Assembly: GCF_042854845.1 (NCBI RefSeq)
Contig: NZ_AP031498.1
Location: forward strand, 4,340,001-4,404,000
Direction: 5' to 3'
Length of the DNA stretch: 64,000 bases
DNA from: Maricurvus nonylphenolicus
GTDB lineage: Bacteria > Pseudomonadota > Gammaproteobacteria > Pseudomonadales > Cellvibrionaceae
A program made the position numbers and the translations under genes. Below are positions 25,087-33,986 of the stretch, in pieces (the first letter of the stretch is position 1; every line of letters begins with the position of its first letter). Under the pieces are notes generated by a model. That model saw only the letters and a program-made list of their open reading frames with translations. It did no database searches and was not told the origin of the DNA.

Positions 25087-27162
25087 ATGACGGATACTAT
25101 GACTGAGCGCCGCAAAATTCTGGTCACCAATGCACTGCCATACGCTAACGCAGCCTTGCACCTGGGCCACATCCTCGAATACACACAAACCGATATTTTT
25201 GTGCGTTTCCAACGATTGCGCGGCCACGAATGTCACTATATGAGTGCCGATGACGCTCACGGTACCGCCATTATGCTGCGCGCCGAGGAGCGTGGAATCT
25301 CGCCCGAGCAACACATCGCCGAGATGAAAGAGCTGCACGAAGCCGACTTCCGCGACTTCCTGATCAGTGTGGATAACTATCACTCCACCCACAGTGACGA
25401 GAACAAGGTCCTGTCTGAGCTGATCTACACCCGTCTGCGCGACAACGGTCATATTGCCAGCCGCAACATCACTCAGGCTTTCGACCCGGAGAAACAACTG
25501 TTCCTGGCAGACCGCTACATTAAAGGCAGCTGCCCTAAATGTAAGGCCGAAGACCAGTACGGCGATAACTGTGAAGCCTGTGGCGCGACCTACTCCCCAA
25601 GCGAGCTGATTAACCCGAAATCCATGATTTCCGGTGCTACACCTATCGAGAAGGAGTCCGAGCACTTCTTCTTTAAGCTGCCCGAGTTCGAAACCTTCCT
25701 CAAAGAGTGGACCCGTTCAGGCACCCTGCAACCGGAAGTGGCTAACAAGCTGTCTGAGTGGTTAGACACTGGCCTGCAAGAGTGGGACATTTCCCGCGAT
25801 GCGCCTTACTTCGGTTTTGAAATTCCCGGTGAGCCCGGTAAATACTTCTATGTATGGCTGGATGCTCCTATTGGCTATATGGCCAGTTTTAAAAACTACC
25901 TGTCTAAAAAAGGCGGCGTAGATGTGGATGCAGTCTTTAATGAGTTTTGGGGCAAGGACTCCACAGCTGAGCTGTACCACTTTATCGGCAAGGACATTGT
26001 GAACTTCCATGCCCTGTTCTGGCCATCCATGCTCAGCTCTGCCCAGTTCCGCACGCCAACCAAAGTGTGTGTACACGGCTTCCTGACCGTTGATGGCAAG
26101 AAGATGTCCAAGTCCCGCGGCACCTTTATTAATGCCCGCACCTACCTGGAACACCTGAACCCGGAATACCTGCGTTACTACTTTGCCGCCAAACTGAGTG
26201 GCAGCGTGGACGATCTGGATTTGAACCTGGAAGACTTTGTTCAGCGCGTAAACAGCGATCTGGTAGGTAAAGTAGTTAACATTGCCAGCCGTACCGCCAA
26301 GTTTATTCAGAAAGCCGGTGGCAACCTGTCTGCCAATATTGATGACGACGCCCTGTGGCAGCAGTTTGTCGACGGCTCTGCAGTGATTGCCGACTATTAC
26401 GAAAACCGCGAATACGGCAAAGCCATGCGTGAAATCATGGCCCTGGCTGATGCTGCCAACGAATACATTGCCGCCAAGGCCCCATGGAGCCTGGCGAAAG
26501 AAGAAGGCAACGAGCAACAGGTACTGGATATCTGTACCCAGGGTATCAATATGTTCCGCGCCCTGCTGACTTACCTGAAGCCCGTACTGCCTGAGCTGAC
26601 CGAGAAGGCCGAAGCCTTCCTGGGCGAAACCCTGAGCTGGGAGCAGGCACCAAGCTTCCGCACCGGTGATGCAATCAACAAATTCAAGCCACTGCTGACC
26701 CGTATCGAGAAGGACAAGGTTGATGCCATGGTAGAAGCCAATAAACAGGCTCTGGCAGCTGCACAACCCCAAAAACAAGGACAGCAGGAAGAAGCAAAAA
26801 CCGCTGACAGCGAGCTGGCAAAAGACCCAATCGCCGATGAAATCAGCTTCGATGACTTCGCCAAGGTCGATTTGCGTATCGCCCTGATTAAAGACGCCCA
26901 ACACGTGGAAGGCGCCGACAAACTGCTGCAACTGACCCTGGATCTGGGTGGCGAGACCCGCAACGTCTTCTCCGGCATCAAGAGTGCCTATAAGCCAGAA
27001 GACTTGGTGGGCAAGCTGACCGTAATGGTTGCCAACCTGGCACCACGTAAGATGAAGTTCGGCATGTCCGAAGGTATGGTGCTGGCTGCAGGCCCCGGTA
27101 AGAAAGAGATCTACCTGCTGGAGCCACACGAAGGCGCCAAACCTGGCCAGCGCGTGATGTAA
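25087..27162 (+). CDS. metG: Methionyl-tRNA synthetase
   Basis: 691 residues, the long form with a C-terminal tRNA-binding domain. The class I signature HIGH appears as LHLGHILEY near residue 24. A four-Cys zinc knuckle (CPKC...CEAC) lies near 145-162 and the KMSKS loop appears as GKKMSKSRGT near 340. The C-terminal domain (about 590-691; FAKVDLRIALIKDAQ, GIKSAYKPEDLVG) is the dimerising EMAP/Arc1-like module. It charges tRNA-Met. The start could also be the ATG four codons later (MTERRKI). Confidence 0.97.
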   Translation: MTDTMTERRKILVTNALPYANAALHLGHILEYTQTDIFVRFQRLRGHECHYMSADDAHGTAIMLRAEERGISPEQHIAEMKELHEADFRDFLISVDNYHSTHSDENKVLSELIYTRLRDNGHIASRNITQAFDPEKQLFLADRYIKGSCPKCKAEDQYGDNCEACGATYSPSELINPKSMISGATPIEKESEHFFFKLPEFETFLKEWTRSGTLQPEVANKLSEWLDTGLQEWDISRDAPYFGFEIPGEPGKYFYVWLDAPIGYMASFKNYLSKKGGVDVDAVFNEFWGKDSTAELYHFIGKDIVNFHALFWPSMLSSAQFRTPTKVCVHGFLTVDGKKMSKSRGTFINARTYLEHLNPEYLRYYFAAKLSGSVDDLDLNLEDFVQRVNSDLVGKVVNIASRTAKFIQKAGGNLSANIDDDALWQQFVDGSAVIADYYENREYGKAMREIMALADAANEYIAAKAPWSLAKEEGNEQQVLDICTQGINMFRALLTYLKPVLPELTEKAEAFLGETLSWEQAPSFRTGDAINKFKPLLTRIEKDKVDAMVEANKQALAAAQPQKQGQQEEAKTADSELAKDPIADEISFDDFAKVDLRIALIKDAQHVEGADKLLQLTLDLGGETRNVFSGIKSAYKPEDLVGKLTVMVANLAPRKMKFGMSEGMVLAAGPGKKEIYLLEPHEGAKPGQRVM

Positions 27163-27393
27163 GACACTTGCCGCTGAGGCTCAAACAAGCAGAGCGAGCA
27201 TTCAGCGGCAAAATCTCTTCTGAGATCAAAACCTTTATCGGTAAACAGCCCTTATCGATAAAATCGTTAAGCTACTGCGACTTTAACCATTTAACCTGTA
27301 AGGCTATCCGCCGGTAAAATACACCCAGCCTGATACCTAAAAAATGGGATAGCTCTATACCTCTTAGAGCTAAGCCTATAGAGAAAGAAAACC

Positions 27394-27969
27394 ATGACTG
27401 ACTTTGCCGTGATTCTGCTCAGCACCATTCTGGTCAATAACTTTGTCCTGGTGCAGTTCCTGGGTTTGTGTCCCTTTATGGGCGTATCCAACAAGCTGGA
27501 AACCGCTATCGGCATGGGCGGTGCCACCACCTTTGTACTGACCCTGGCCGCCATTGCCAGTTACCTGGTACAAACCTATATCCTTGCGCCGCTGGGCCTT
27601 GAATACCTGCGCACCATCGCCTTTATTCTGGTAATTGCTGTGGTGGTGCAATTCGCCAAGATGTTTATCGAAAAAACCAGCCCGCTGTTGTACCGCGTAT
27701 TGGGGGTATTCCTGCCTCTGATTACCACCAACTGTGCCGTGCTGGGTGTAGCCCTGCAAAACACCGCCAAGGCCCACACCTTTGTTGAATCCACCCTCTA
27801 CGGCTTTGGTGCTGCACTGGGTTTCTCCCTGGTACTGGTTCTCTTCTCAGCCATGCGTGAGCGCCTGGCAATAGCCGATGTACCTGTACCCTTTAAAGGC
27901 GCTGCCATTGGCATGATCACCGCTGGCTTGATGTCTCTAGCCTTTATGGGCTTTGCTGGATTGGTATAG
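27394..27969 (+). CDS. rnfA: Rnf complex subunit A (membrane)
   Basis: 191 residues with six predicted membrane helices; opening ILLSTILVNNFVLVQFLGLCPFMGV and the central FLPLITTNCAVLGVAL are RnfA/RsxA hallmarks. Part of the membrane core of the Rnf complex, which couples ferredoxin:NAD+ electron transfer to Na+ or H+ transport. First gene of rnfABCDGE; 14 bases separate it from rnfB. The 230 bases upstream hold only weak inverted repeats (TTGCCGCTGA/TCAGCGGCAA, 27168-27211), probably marking the end of the metG message. Confidence 0.96.
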   Translation: MTDFAVILLSTILVNNFVLVQFLGLCPFMGVSNKLETAIGMGGATTFVLTLAAIASYLVQTYILAPLGLEYLRTIAFILVIAVVVQFAKMFIEKTSPLLYRVLGVFLPLITTNCAVLGVALQNTAKAHTFVESTLYGFGAALGFSLVLVLFSAMRERLAIADVPVPFKGAAIGMITAGLMSLAFMGFAGLV

Positions 27970-27983
27970 GGCAGACGATAAAG

Positions 27984-28613
27984 ATGATTGAGTTTCTGAT
28001 TCAAAACCCGTTTCTCAGTGCCGTTGTTGCACTGGTAGCGCTGGCACTGATATTCGGTGGCATCCTGGGCTTTGCCGCCGTGCAGTTTAAAGTCGACGGC
28101 GACCCCATTGTTGACCAGCTTGATGCCCTGCTACCACAAACCCAATGTGGCCAGTGTAGCTACCCAGGCTGTCGCCCTTACGCCGAAGCCATTGCCAATG
28201 GCGATGCCATCAACAAGTGCCCTCCTGGCGGCCAGACCACCATTAACGCCATTGCCGACCTGCTGGATGTTGAAGCCCCAGAGCTGGACGAAGAACACGG
28301 CGAAGAATCGGATGTGGCCAAAGTGGCCTACATCCGCGAAGACGAGTGTATTGGCTGCACCAAGTGTATTCAGGCTTGCCCCATGGACGCCATCCTGGGT
28401 GCCGCCAAACAAATGCACACCGTGATTGTGGATGAGTGCACCGGCTGTGACCTGTGTGTTGAGCCCTGCCCGGTAGACTGTATTGATATGGTACCGGTAG
28501 AAACCACCCTGGGTGACTGGAAGTGGAATCTGCCTACCCCTAGCCACGAGTTGGCTATCGATATTATCGCGACTGATCGCGCCTCAACCGCAACACAAGG
28601 AGAGGCCGCGTGA
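27984..28613 (+). CDS. rnfB: Rnf complex subunit B (ferredoxin-like)
   Basis: 209 residues. One N-terminal membrane helix (about 8-30) is followed by the 4Fe-4S motif CGQCSYPGC and two bacterial ferredoxin motifs, CIGCTKCIQACPMDAI and CTGCDLCVEPCPVDCI. It carries electrons within the Rnf complex on the cytoplasmic side. Its stop overlaps the rnfC start by 4 bases (GTGA). Confidence 0.96.
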   Translation: MIEFLIQNPFLSAVVALVALALIFGGILGFAAVQFKVDGDPIVDQLDALLPQTQCGQCSYPGCRPYAEAIANGDAINKCPPGGQTTINAIADLLDVEAPELDEEHGEESDVAKVAYIREDECIGCTKCIQACPMDAILGAAKQMHTVIVDECTGCDLCVEPCPVDCIDMVPVETTLGDWKWNLPTPSHELAIDIIATDRASTATQGEAA

Positions 28614-31201
28614 GTCAGTTGCCACAAAACCAAATTAAAGTCTGGAACCTGCCCGGTGGCGTTCACCCGCCGGAAAACAAAGAACAGTCCATGCAGTTAC
28701 CACTGGGCGAAGTATCCCTGCCCAGCGAGATGGTGTTCCCGGTTAACCAGCATATTGGTGCCCCGGCCGTTGTGTGTGTAGAAGTAGGCCAGCGTGTTCT
28801 GGCCGGTGAAATGATTGCCAGCCCCAAGGGCCCAGTCAGTGCAGCCATTCACGCCTCCACCTCCGGTACGATTAAAGCGATTGAAGAACGCACCCTGCCA
28901 CACCCTTCCGGCATGAGCGGCCCCTGTATTGTGCTGGAGCCGGACGGTAAGGATGAGTGGATAGAGTTCACCCCGTGCGACGATTACACCCAACAGGAAA
29001 AAACCGAGCTGCTGGATAAAATCCGCAACGCCGGTATTGCCGGTATGGGTGGTGCAGGTTTCCCTGCGGCGATCAAACTTAATCCCCGTGCGACCGACAC
29101 CATTGATACTCTGATTATCAACGGCACCGAGTGTGAGCCTTATATCACCGCCGACGATATGCTGATGCAAACCCGCGCCGAAGATATTGTGGCGGGCACT
29201 AAACTGTTAGCACACCTGCTGGGCAATCCTGAGAACGTGATTATTGGTATCGAGGACAACAAACCCGATGCCATTCGCGCCGTGTATGAAGCTGCACAGG
29301 GCACCTCCGTCCAGGTTGCTCACTTCCCCACCAAATACCCCTCCGGTGGCGAGAAGCAATTGATTCAAATTTTAACCGGCAAGGAAGTCCCTTCCGGTCA
29401 GTTGCCTGCCAGCATTGGCATTGTGCTGCAAAACGTCGGCTCAACTGTTGCCATTCTGGAAGCCGTACGTGACGGTAAACCTCTGGTAGAACGTATTACT
29501 ACTGTTGTGGGTGAATCCCTGGAAACCCAGCGCAACGTTACCGTACGTTTGGGCACACCGATTAGCCATGTATTAAATGAGCACGGTTTTAATCAACAAC
29601 AAGTTGCTCGCCTGATTATGGGTGGCCCCATGATGGGCTTTGCGCTGGAAGGCGACGACATTCCGGTGGTGAAAACCACCAACTGTGTGCTGGCTCCTTC
29701 GCGCGATGAAATGCCCGATGCACCGCCATCGCTGGCCTGTATTCGCTGCGGCATGTGTGCCGAAGCCTGCCCAGCCAGCCTGCTGCCACAGCAAATGTAC
29801 TGGTACGCCCAGGCACAGGATCTCGATCGCCTCGAAGCCCACAATATTATGGACTGCATCGAGTGTGGTGCCTGTTCGTTTGTGTGCCCCAGTAATATTC
29901 CGCTGGTGCAGTATTACCGCGCCTCCAAAGGCGCGATTCGTCAGGCGGCCATTGATAAAGAAAAATCTGATCGTTCCCGTCAACGTTTTGAATTCCGCCA
30001 GGAACGTATCGCCAAGGCCGAAGCCGAAAAAGAAGCCAAGCGTTTGGCCCGTAAGAAAGCGGCTGAAGAAGCCAAGAAAAAGCTCGACGCAGAAAAAGCC
30101 AGTGGCGCAGCCGCACCTGGAGCATCCGATGTAGTTGCCGCAGCCGTTGCCAGCGTACAGAACAAAGACGTATCGCCAGAAGAGCAGAAAGCCAAACTGG
30201 AACGCGCCCTGGCAAGCGCCCAGAGTCGTTTGGAAAAAGCCAAAACCCGCTGGGAAGAAGCCGAAGACGACCGCAAAGACCAACTGGAAGCCCGTGTTAA
30301 ACAGGCTGAAGTGAAAGTTAAAGATGCCGAAGCCAAGCTGGCCGATTTCGATAAAGGTAGTAGCGCCGAAACCACTGCAGCCGTCGATCCTAACGACCCG
30401 GTAGCGGCAGCCATTGCCCGCGCCCAAGCCAAAATGAGCATGGCGCCGGACGAGAAATTAAAGTCCAGCATTGAGTCCCTGCAAAAACGTTTAGACAAGG
30501 CACAGGAAAAACTCGAAGCCGCTAAAGCCGAAGGCGCCGACACAGTAGATGCGCTGCAAGCCGGTGTGGATAAACTGCAAGGCAAAATTGCCGATGCAGA
30601 AAAAGAACTCGCCGAACTTACGCCTTCGACACCTCCTGCTCCAGCAAGCGAACCTGCACCACAAGAGATGGATGCTGCGAGCGCCGCCATTGAGCGCGCT
30701 AAAGCCAAAGCTGCCGCGCAAGCCAGCATGTCACCGGAAGAAAAACTGCGTGACCAGGTTGCCTCGCTGGAAAAACGTGTTGCCAAGGCGGAAGAAAAGC
30801 TTAATGCCGCCAAAGCTGAAGGTAGTGATACCGTTGATGCCCTGCAAACCGGTTTCGACAAACTGCAAGCCAAGCTGGAAAACAGCAAAGCGGAGCTAGC
30901 AAAGCTAGCACCTGCTGAACCTGAGCCAACACCAGAACCAGCACCAGCACCAGAAATGGACGCCGCCACCGCTGCGATTGAAAAAGCCAAGGCCAAAGCT
31001 GCTGCCCAAGCCAATATGAGCGACGAAGAAAAACTTCGCGACCAGATTGAATCTTTGGAGAAGCGCCTGAAGAAAGCCCAGGATCGTTTGACTAAAGCGG
31101 AAGCCGAAGGTGACGACAATGTTGATGCCTTCCGCACCGGTGCAGAAAAATTGGAAACAAAGCTGACTGAAGCCAAAGAAAAACTAAGAACGTTAAGCTA
31201 A
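28610..31201 (+). CDS. rnfC: Rnf complex subunit C with long repeat-bearing C-terminus
   Basis: 863 residues. The N-terminal 450 residues are the catalytic RnfC: the Gly-rich AGMGGAGFPAAIKL flavin/NADH loop near 145, GTECEPYITADD, and two 4Fe-4S motifs, CIRCGMCAEACPASLLPQ (about 380) and CIECGACSFVCPSN (about 418). Residues 470-863 are an Ala/Lys/Glu-rich coiled-coil tail. From about residue 594 it holds three roughly 95-residue repeats with the core AAIERAKAKAAAQ, EEKLRDQ and Thr/Asn-Val-Asp-Ala-Leu. Long RnfC tails of this kind are known in gammaproteobacteria. The start is GTG inside the rnfB stop. Confidence 0.95.
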   Translation: MSQLPQNQIKVWNLPGGVHPPENKEQSMQLPLGEVSLPSEMVFPVNQHIGAPAVVCVEVGQRVLAGEMIASPKGPVSAAIHASTSGTIKAIEERTLPHPSGMSGPCIVLEPDGKDEWIEFTPCDDYTQQEKTELLDKIRNAGIAGMGGAGFPAAIKLNPRATDTIDTLIINGTECEPYITADDMLMQTRAEDIVAGTKLLAHLLGNPENVIIGIEDNKPDAIRAVYEAAQGTSVQVAHFPTKYPSGGEKQLIQILTGKEVPSGQLPASIGIVLQNVGSTVAILEAVRDGKPLVERITTVVGESLETQRNVTVRLGTPISHVLNEHGFNQQQVARLIMGGPMMGFALEGDDIPVVKTTNCVLAPSRDEMPDAPPSLACIRCGMCAEACPASLLPQQMYWYAQAQDLDRLEAHNIMDCIECGACSFVCPSNIPLVQYYRASKGAIRQAAIDKEKSDRSRQRFEFRQERIAKAEAEKEAKRLARKKAAEEAKKKLDAEKASGAAAPGASDVVAAAVASVQNKDVSPEEQKAKLERALASAQSRLEKAKTRWEEAEDDRKDQLEARVKQAEVKVKDAEAKLADFDKGSSAETTAAVDPNDPVAAAIARAQAKMSMAPDEKLKSSIESLQKRLDKAQEKLEAAKAEGADTVDALQAGVDKLQGKIADAEKELAELTPSTPPAPASEPAPQEMDAASAAIERAKAKAAAQASMSPEEKLRDQVASLEKRVAKAEEKLNAAKAEGSDTVDALQTGFDKLQAKLENSKAELAKLAPAEPEPTPEPAPAPEMDAATAAIEKAKAKAAAQANMSDEEKLRDQIESLEKRLKKAQDRLTKAEAEGDDNVDAFRTGAEKLETKLTEAKEKLRTLS
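30391..31190 (+). repeat. Three coding repeats in the rnfC tail
   Basis: Three imperfect units of about 280 bases encode the RnfC coiled-coil tail. Each starts near a Met/Asp-Ala-Ala-x-Ala-Ile-Glu-Lys/Arg segment, passes through Glu-Lys-Leu-Arg-Asp-Gln and ends in an Ala/Pro/Glu linker. Copies two and three are the most alike. Unit number could vary between strains by recombination. Confidence 0.7.
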
Positions 31202-31211
31202 AAATCAGCAC

Positions 31212-31344
31212 GCCATTCCCGCGAAAGCGGGAATCCAGTGTGCGAAGTGCATTAACCGAAGACAGCACTTAACTAGACTAACGAGATAAACTTGTTGTCC
31301 AACTCAGTGCCACAAAACTGGATTCCCGCCTACGCGGGAATGGC
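31212..31344. repeat. REP-pair / MITE-like inverted repeat element
   Basis: Two palindromes face each other in the 209-base rnfC-rnfD gap: ATTCCCGC-GAAA-GCGGGAAT (31215-31234) and ATTCCCGC-CTAC-GCGGGAAT (31322-31341). Together the ends form 28-base terminal inverted repeats with two mismatches, from GCCATTCCCGC (31212) to GCGGGAATGGC (31344), around about 77 unique bases. Such nested palindromes are typical of REP doublets mobilised by RayT-type transposases. No transposase is in the window. In RNA each palindrome would fold stably, inside the rnf operon. Confidence 0.8.
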
Positions 31345-31410
31345 AATGTACTTTGATACCCTTCTGCGGAAGGTAACAAAATAGAGATTACCCAAGGACC
31401 AAACTACCCA

Positions 31411-32481
31411 ATGGCCTTTATCAAACAAACATCCCCCCACGCCCATAACAAGGCTGCGGGTATTAGCCAAACCGGCGATGTGATGCGCCTGGTCGCCCTG
31501 GCGACTATTCCAGGCTTAATCGCCCTGAGTTATTTCTTTGGCCCCGGCACACTGATTAATGTCGTCATGGCCGCAACCATGGCGATGGGTTTTGAGGCAC
31601 TGGTTTTAAAACTGCGTAATCGTCCTATCGCTTTCTATCTGCAAGATTACAGCGCCCTGGTCACCGGCGTTCTATTGGGCCTGGCTCTGCCGCCCTACTG
31701 CCCTTGGTGGATTGTCGCCATCGGTGTTTTCACCGCGATTGTCATGGCCAAACACCTCTACGGCGGCATGGGTTACAACCCTTTTAACCCCGCCATGGTG
31801 GGTTATGTCGTTCTGCTGATTTCCTTCCCCATTGAAATGACCCAATGGGCGGCTCCACGTACCGTACTGGCCGAAGGCCAAGCACTGGTAGGCCCCATCT
31901 CTGCATTGGGTCAAATCTGGTTCGGCCAGACTGTGGATGGTTACACCGGCGCCACGCCACTGGATTTATTTAAACAAAATACCGGCTTCCTGGTTGAGCA
32001 CTTCTACGCATCAGAGCCAACCTTTAACACCGCCCGCTGGGCTGGCGCCGGTTGGGAATGGGCCAATATCGGTTTCCTACTGGGTGGCTGCTTCCTGCTA
32101 TACAAACGCGTATTTACCTGGCACGCACCGGTAAGCATGCTGTTTACCCTGGCATTAATGTCTGCGCTGTTTTACGACGGCGGTAGTTCTACCAGTGGTG
32201 GTTCACCTCTGCTGCACCTGCTGTCTGGCGCTACCATGCTGGGCGCCTTCTTTATTGTCACCGACCCAGTCACCTCCGCGGTATCCAATAAAGGCCGTAT
32301 GATTTATGGCGCAGCCATCGGTATTTTAATTTACGTCATTCGCGTCTGGGGCAACTACCCAGATGCGGTTGCCTTTGCGGTACTGCTGATGAACTTTGCC
32401 GCCCCGTTTATTGATTACTACACCTTGCCGCGTACCTATGGTCACACAGAAGTTCGCAAGGCTACGGAGAAGAAAGACTGA
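31411..32481 (+). CDS. rnfD: Rnf complex subunit D (flavin-bearing membrane protein)
   Basis: 356 residues with about nine membrane helices. The segment HLLSGATMLGAFFIVTDPVT contains the Ser-Gly-Ala-Thr motif whose Thr carries covalent FMN in RnfD/NqrB. It starts 66 bases after the REP-like element and ends in a 1-base overlap with rnfG (TGATG). The preceding gap also gives room for a second promoter, but none is evident. Confidence 0.95.
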   Translation: MAFIKQTSPHAHNKAAGISQTGDVMRLVALATIPGLIALSYFFGPGTLINVVMAATMAMGFEALVLKLRNRPIAFYLQDYSALVTGVLLGLALPPYCPWWIVAIGVFTAIVMAKHLYGGMGYNPFNPAMVGYVVLLISFPIEMTQWAAPRTVLAEGQALVGPISALGQIWFGQTVDGYTGATPLDLFKQNTGFLVEHFYASEPTFNTARWAGAGWEWANIGFLLGGCFLLYKRVFTWHAPVSMLFTLALMSALFYDGGSSTSGGSPLLHLLSGATMLGAFFIVTDPVTSAVSNKGRMIYGAAIGILIYVIRVWGNYPDAVAFAVLLMNFAAPFIDYYTLPRTYGHTEVRKATEKKD

Positions 32482-33164
32482 TGTCTGACGACACATCTGA
32501 ATCAAACAAAAAACTGCTCGGCACCTCCATCAGCACCAACAGCTTGCTGTTGGGCCTGTTTGCTCTGGTAACTGCGGCTGTACTGGCCGGCACGCAAATG
32601 GGCACCAAAGACCGTATCGCCGCCGAAGAACGCAAAGCCGCACAAAAAGCTCTGCTGCAAATTGTGCCGCTGGAACGCCACAACAATGATTTGCTCGTCG
32701 ATACCATCACCATTGCCGAAGAGCACTGGGAATTGCTGGGCCTGAAAGACGGCGGTGAAATTAATATCGCCCGCGATAATGCGCAAGCCGTTGCCGCAAT
32801 TATTCCCGCAGTTGCCCCCGATGGTTACAGCGGTGATATCCGTATGATTGTCGGTGTAAATGCTGACGGCAGCGTCGCCGGTGTTCGCGTACTGGTACAC
32901 AACGAAACCCCAGGCCTGGGTGATAAGGTAGACTTAAAGAAAAGCAATTGGATTTTAAGTTTTAACGGCAAGTCCCTGCAAAACCCCAGCGCAGACAAAT
33001 GGGAAGTACACAAAGACGGTGGCGAGTTTGACCAGTTTACCGGTGCCACCATTACACCACGCGCGGTTGTGCGTCAGGTACGTAAAACCCTGGAATATTT
33101 CGCTGAAGCTAAGCCTCTAGCCATCGAAGCACAGCCCTTAGCAACCCAAGACGAACAGCATTGA
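32481..33164 (+). CDS. rnfG: Rnf complex subunit G (covalent FMN)
   Basis: 227 residues. An N-terminal membrane helix (about 18-38) anchors a periplasmic FMN-binding domain. The FMN-attachment motif reads FTGATITPRAVV (Ser/Thr-Gly-Ala-Thr) near residue 190, preceded by ETPGLGDKVD. It passes electrons on the periplasmic side of the complex. Starts one base inside the rnfD stop; rnfE follows after 27 bases. Confidence 0.95.
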   Translation: MSDDTSESNKKLLGTSISTNSLLLGLFALVTAAVLAGTQMGTKDRIAAEERKAAQKALLQIVPLERHNNDLLVDTITIAEEHWELLGLKDGGEINIARDNAQAVAAIIPAVAPDGYSGDIRMIVGVNADGSVAGVRVLVHNETPGLGDKVDLKKSNWILSFNGKSLQNPSADKWEVHKDGGEFDQFTGATITPRAVVRQVRKTLEYFAEAKPLAIEAQPLATQDEQH

Positions 33165-33191
33165 TACGAAAACTATATTGATACCAAGACT

Positions 33192-33914
33192 ATGAGCGTC
33201 GATTACAAAGAAATTAGCAAAAACGGCCTGTGGGATAACAACCCCGCGTTAGTGCAGCTATTAGGTCTGTGCCCTCTGCTGGCAGTCAGTGGCAGCGTGG
33301 TGAACTCACTCGGTCTGGGCTTGGCAACCATTCTGGTATTGGTCGGCTCCAATATCTCGGTATCCCTGATTCGTAAAACCGTCAGCGACGCCGTTCGCCT
33401 GCCTGCGTTTGTGATGATTATCGCCTCCTTCACCACCTGCACCGAACTGCTGATGAAGGCCTTCACCTACGAGCTGTATCAAATCCTGGGTATCTTTATC
33501 CCCCTGATCGTAACCAACTGCGCCATCCTCGGCCGTGCCGATGCTTTTGCCTGTAAAAACAAAATCATCCCATCCGCCGTCGACGGTATTATGATGGGCC
33601 TGGGCTTCACGCTGGTACTGGTCGCCATCGGCGCTATCCGCGAAATTCTGGGCAGCGGCACTCTGTTTGCCAATATGCACCTGCTGCTGGGCCCTATGGC
33701 CGAAAACTGGACCCTGAACCTGTTCGGCGACAACTACCGTGGCTTCCTGGTAGCCATCCTGCCACCGGGCGCCTTTATCGCTACCGGCTTCCTTATTGCT
33801 ATTAAGAATATCATTGATGCCGAAGCAGAAAAGCGTGAGAAGGCACGCAAAGCAGCGGCAGGCCCGGTAGAGAAAGTCAGCAAGCGGGTTCGCACCACTG
33901 GGCATATCAGCTAA
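33192..33914 (+). CDS. rnfE: Rnf complex subunit E (membrane)
   Basis: 240 residues with six predicted helices, homologous in design to RnfA: NPALVQLLGLCPLLAVS at the start and GIFIPLIVTNCAILGRADAFA in the middle. Membrane core of the Rnf complex, paired with RnfA. Last gene of the operon; a strong terminator begins 28 bases after the stop. The nth gene that often follows rnfE in gammaproteobacteria is absent here. Confidence 0.95.
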   Translation: MSVDYKEISKNGLWDNNPALVQLLGLCPLLAVSGSVVNSLGLGLATILVLVGSNISVSLIRKTVSDAVRLPAFVMIIASFTTCTELLMKAFTYELYQILGIFIPLIVTNCAILGRADAFACKNKIIPSAVDGIMMGLGFTLVLVAIGAIREILGSGTLFANMHLLLGPMAENWTLNLFGDNYRGFLVAILPPGAFIATGFLIAIKNIIDAEAEKREKARKAAAGPVEKVSKRVRTTGHIS

Positions 33915-33942
33915 GCTTAAAGGAAGACTCGTCACGCTGTTT

Positions 33943-33972
33943 AAACGGGGCTGTATAGCCCCGTTTTGTATT
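33943..33972 (+). terminator. Terminator of the rnf operon
   Basis: AAACGGGGCT (33943-33952) pairs perfectly with AGCCCCGTTT (33957-33966) across GTAT, followed by a T-rich tail TTGTATTTT. It separates rnfE from the oxygenase gene that starts at 33987. Confidence 0.8.
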
Positions 33973-33986
33973 TTCAGGATCAGAAA

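Noticed and set aside
25762..27129. 455-codon - strand open frame opposite metG
   Set aside because: It lies wholly inside metG, whose HIGH and KMSKS motifs are intact. The shadow protein has no recognisable motif.
29980..31176. 398-codon - strand open frame opposite the rnfC tail
   Set aside because: Shadow of the Ala/Lys/Glu-rich repeats; composition (Ser/Ala) follows from antisense reading of GCC/AAA/GAA codons.
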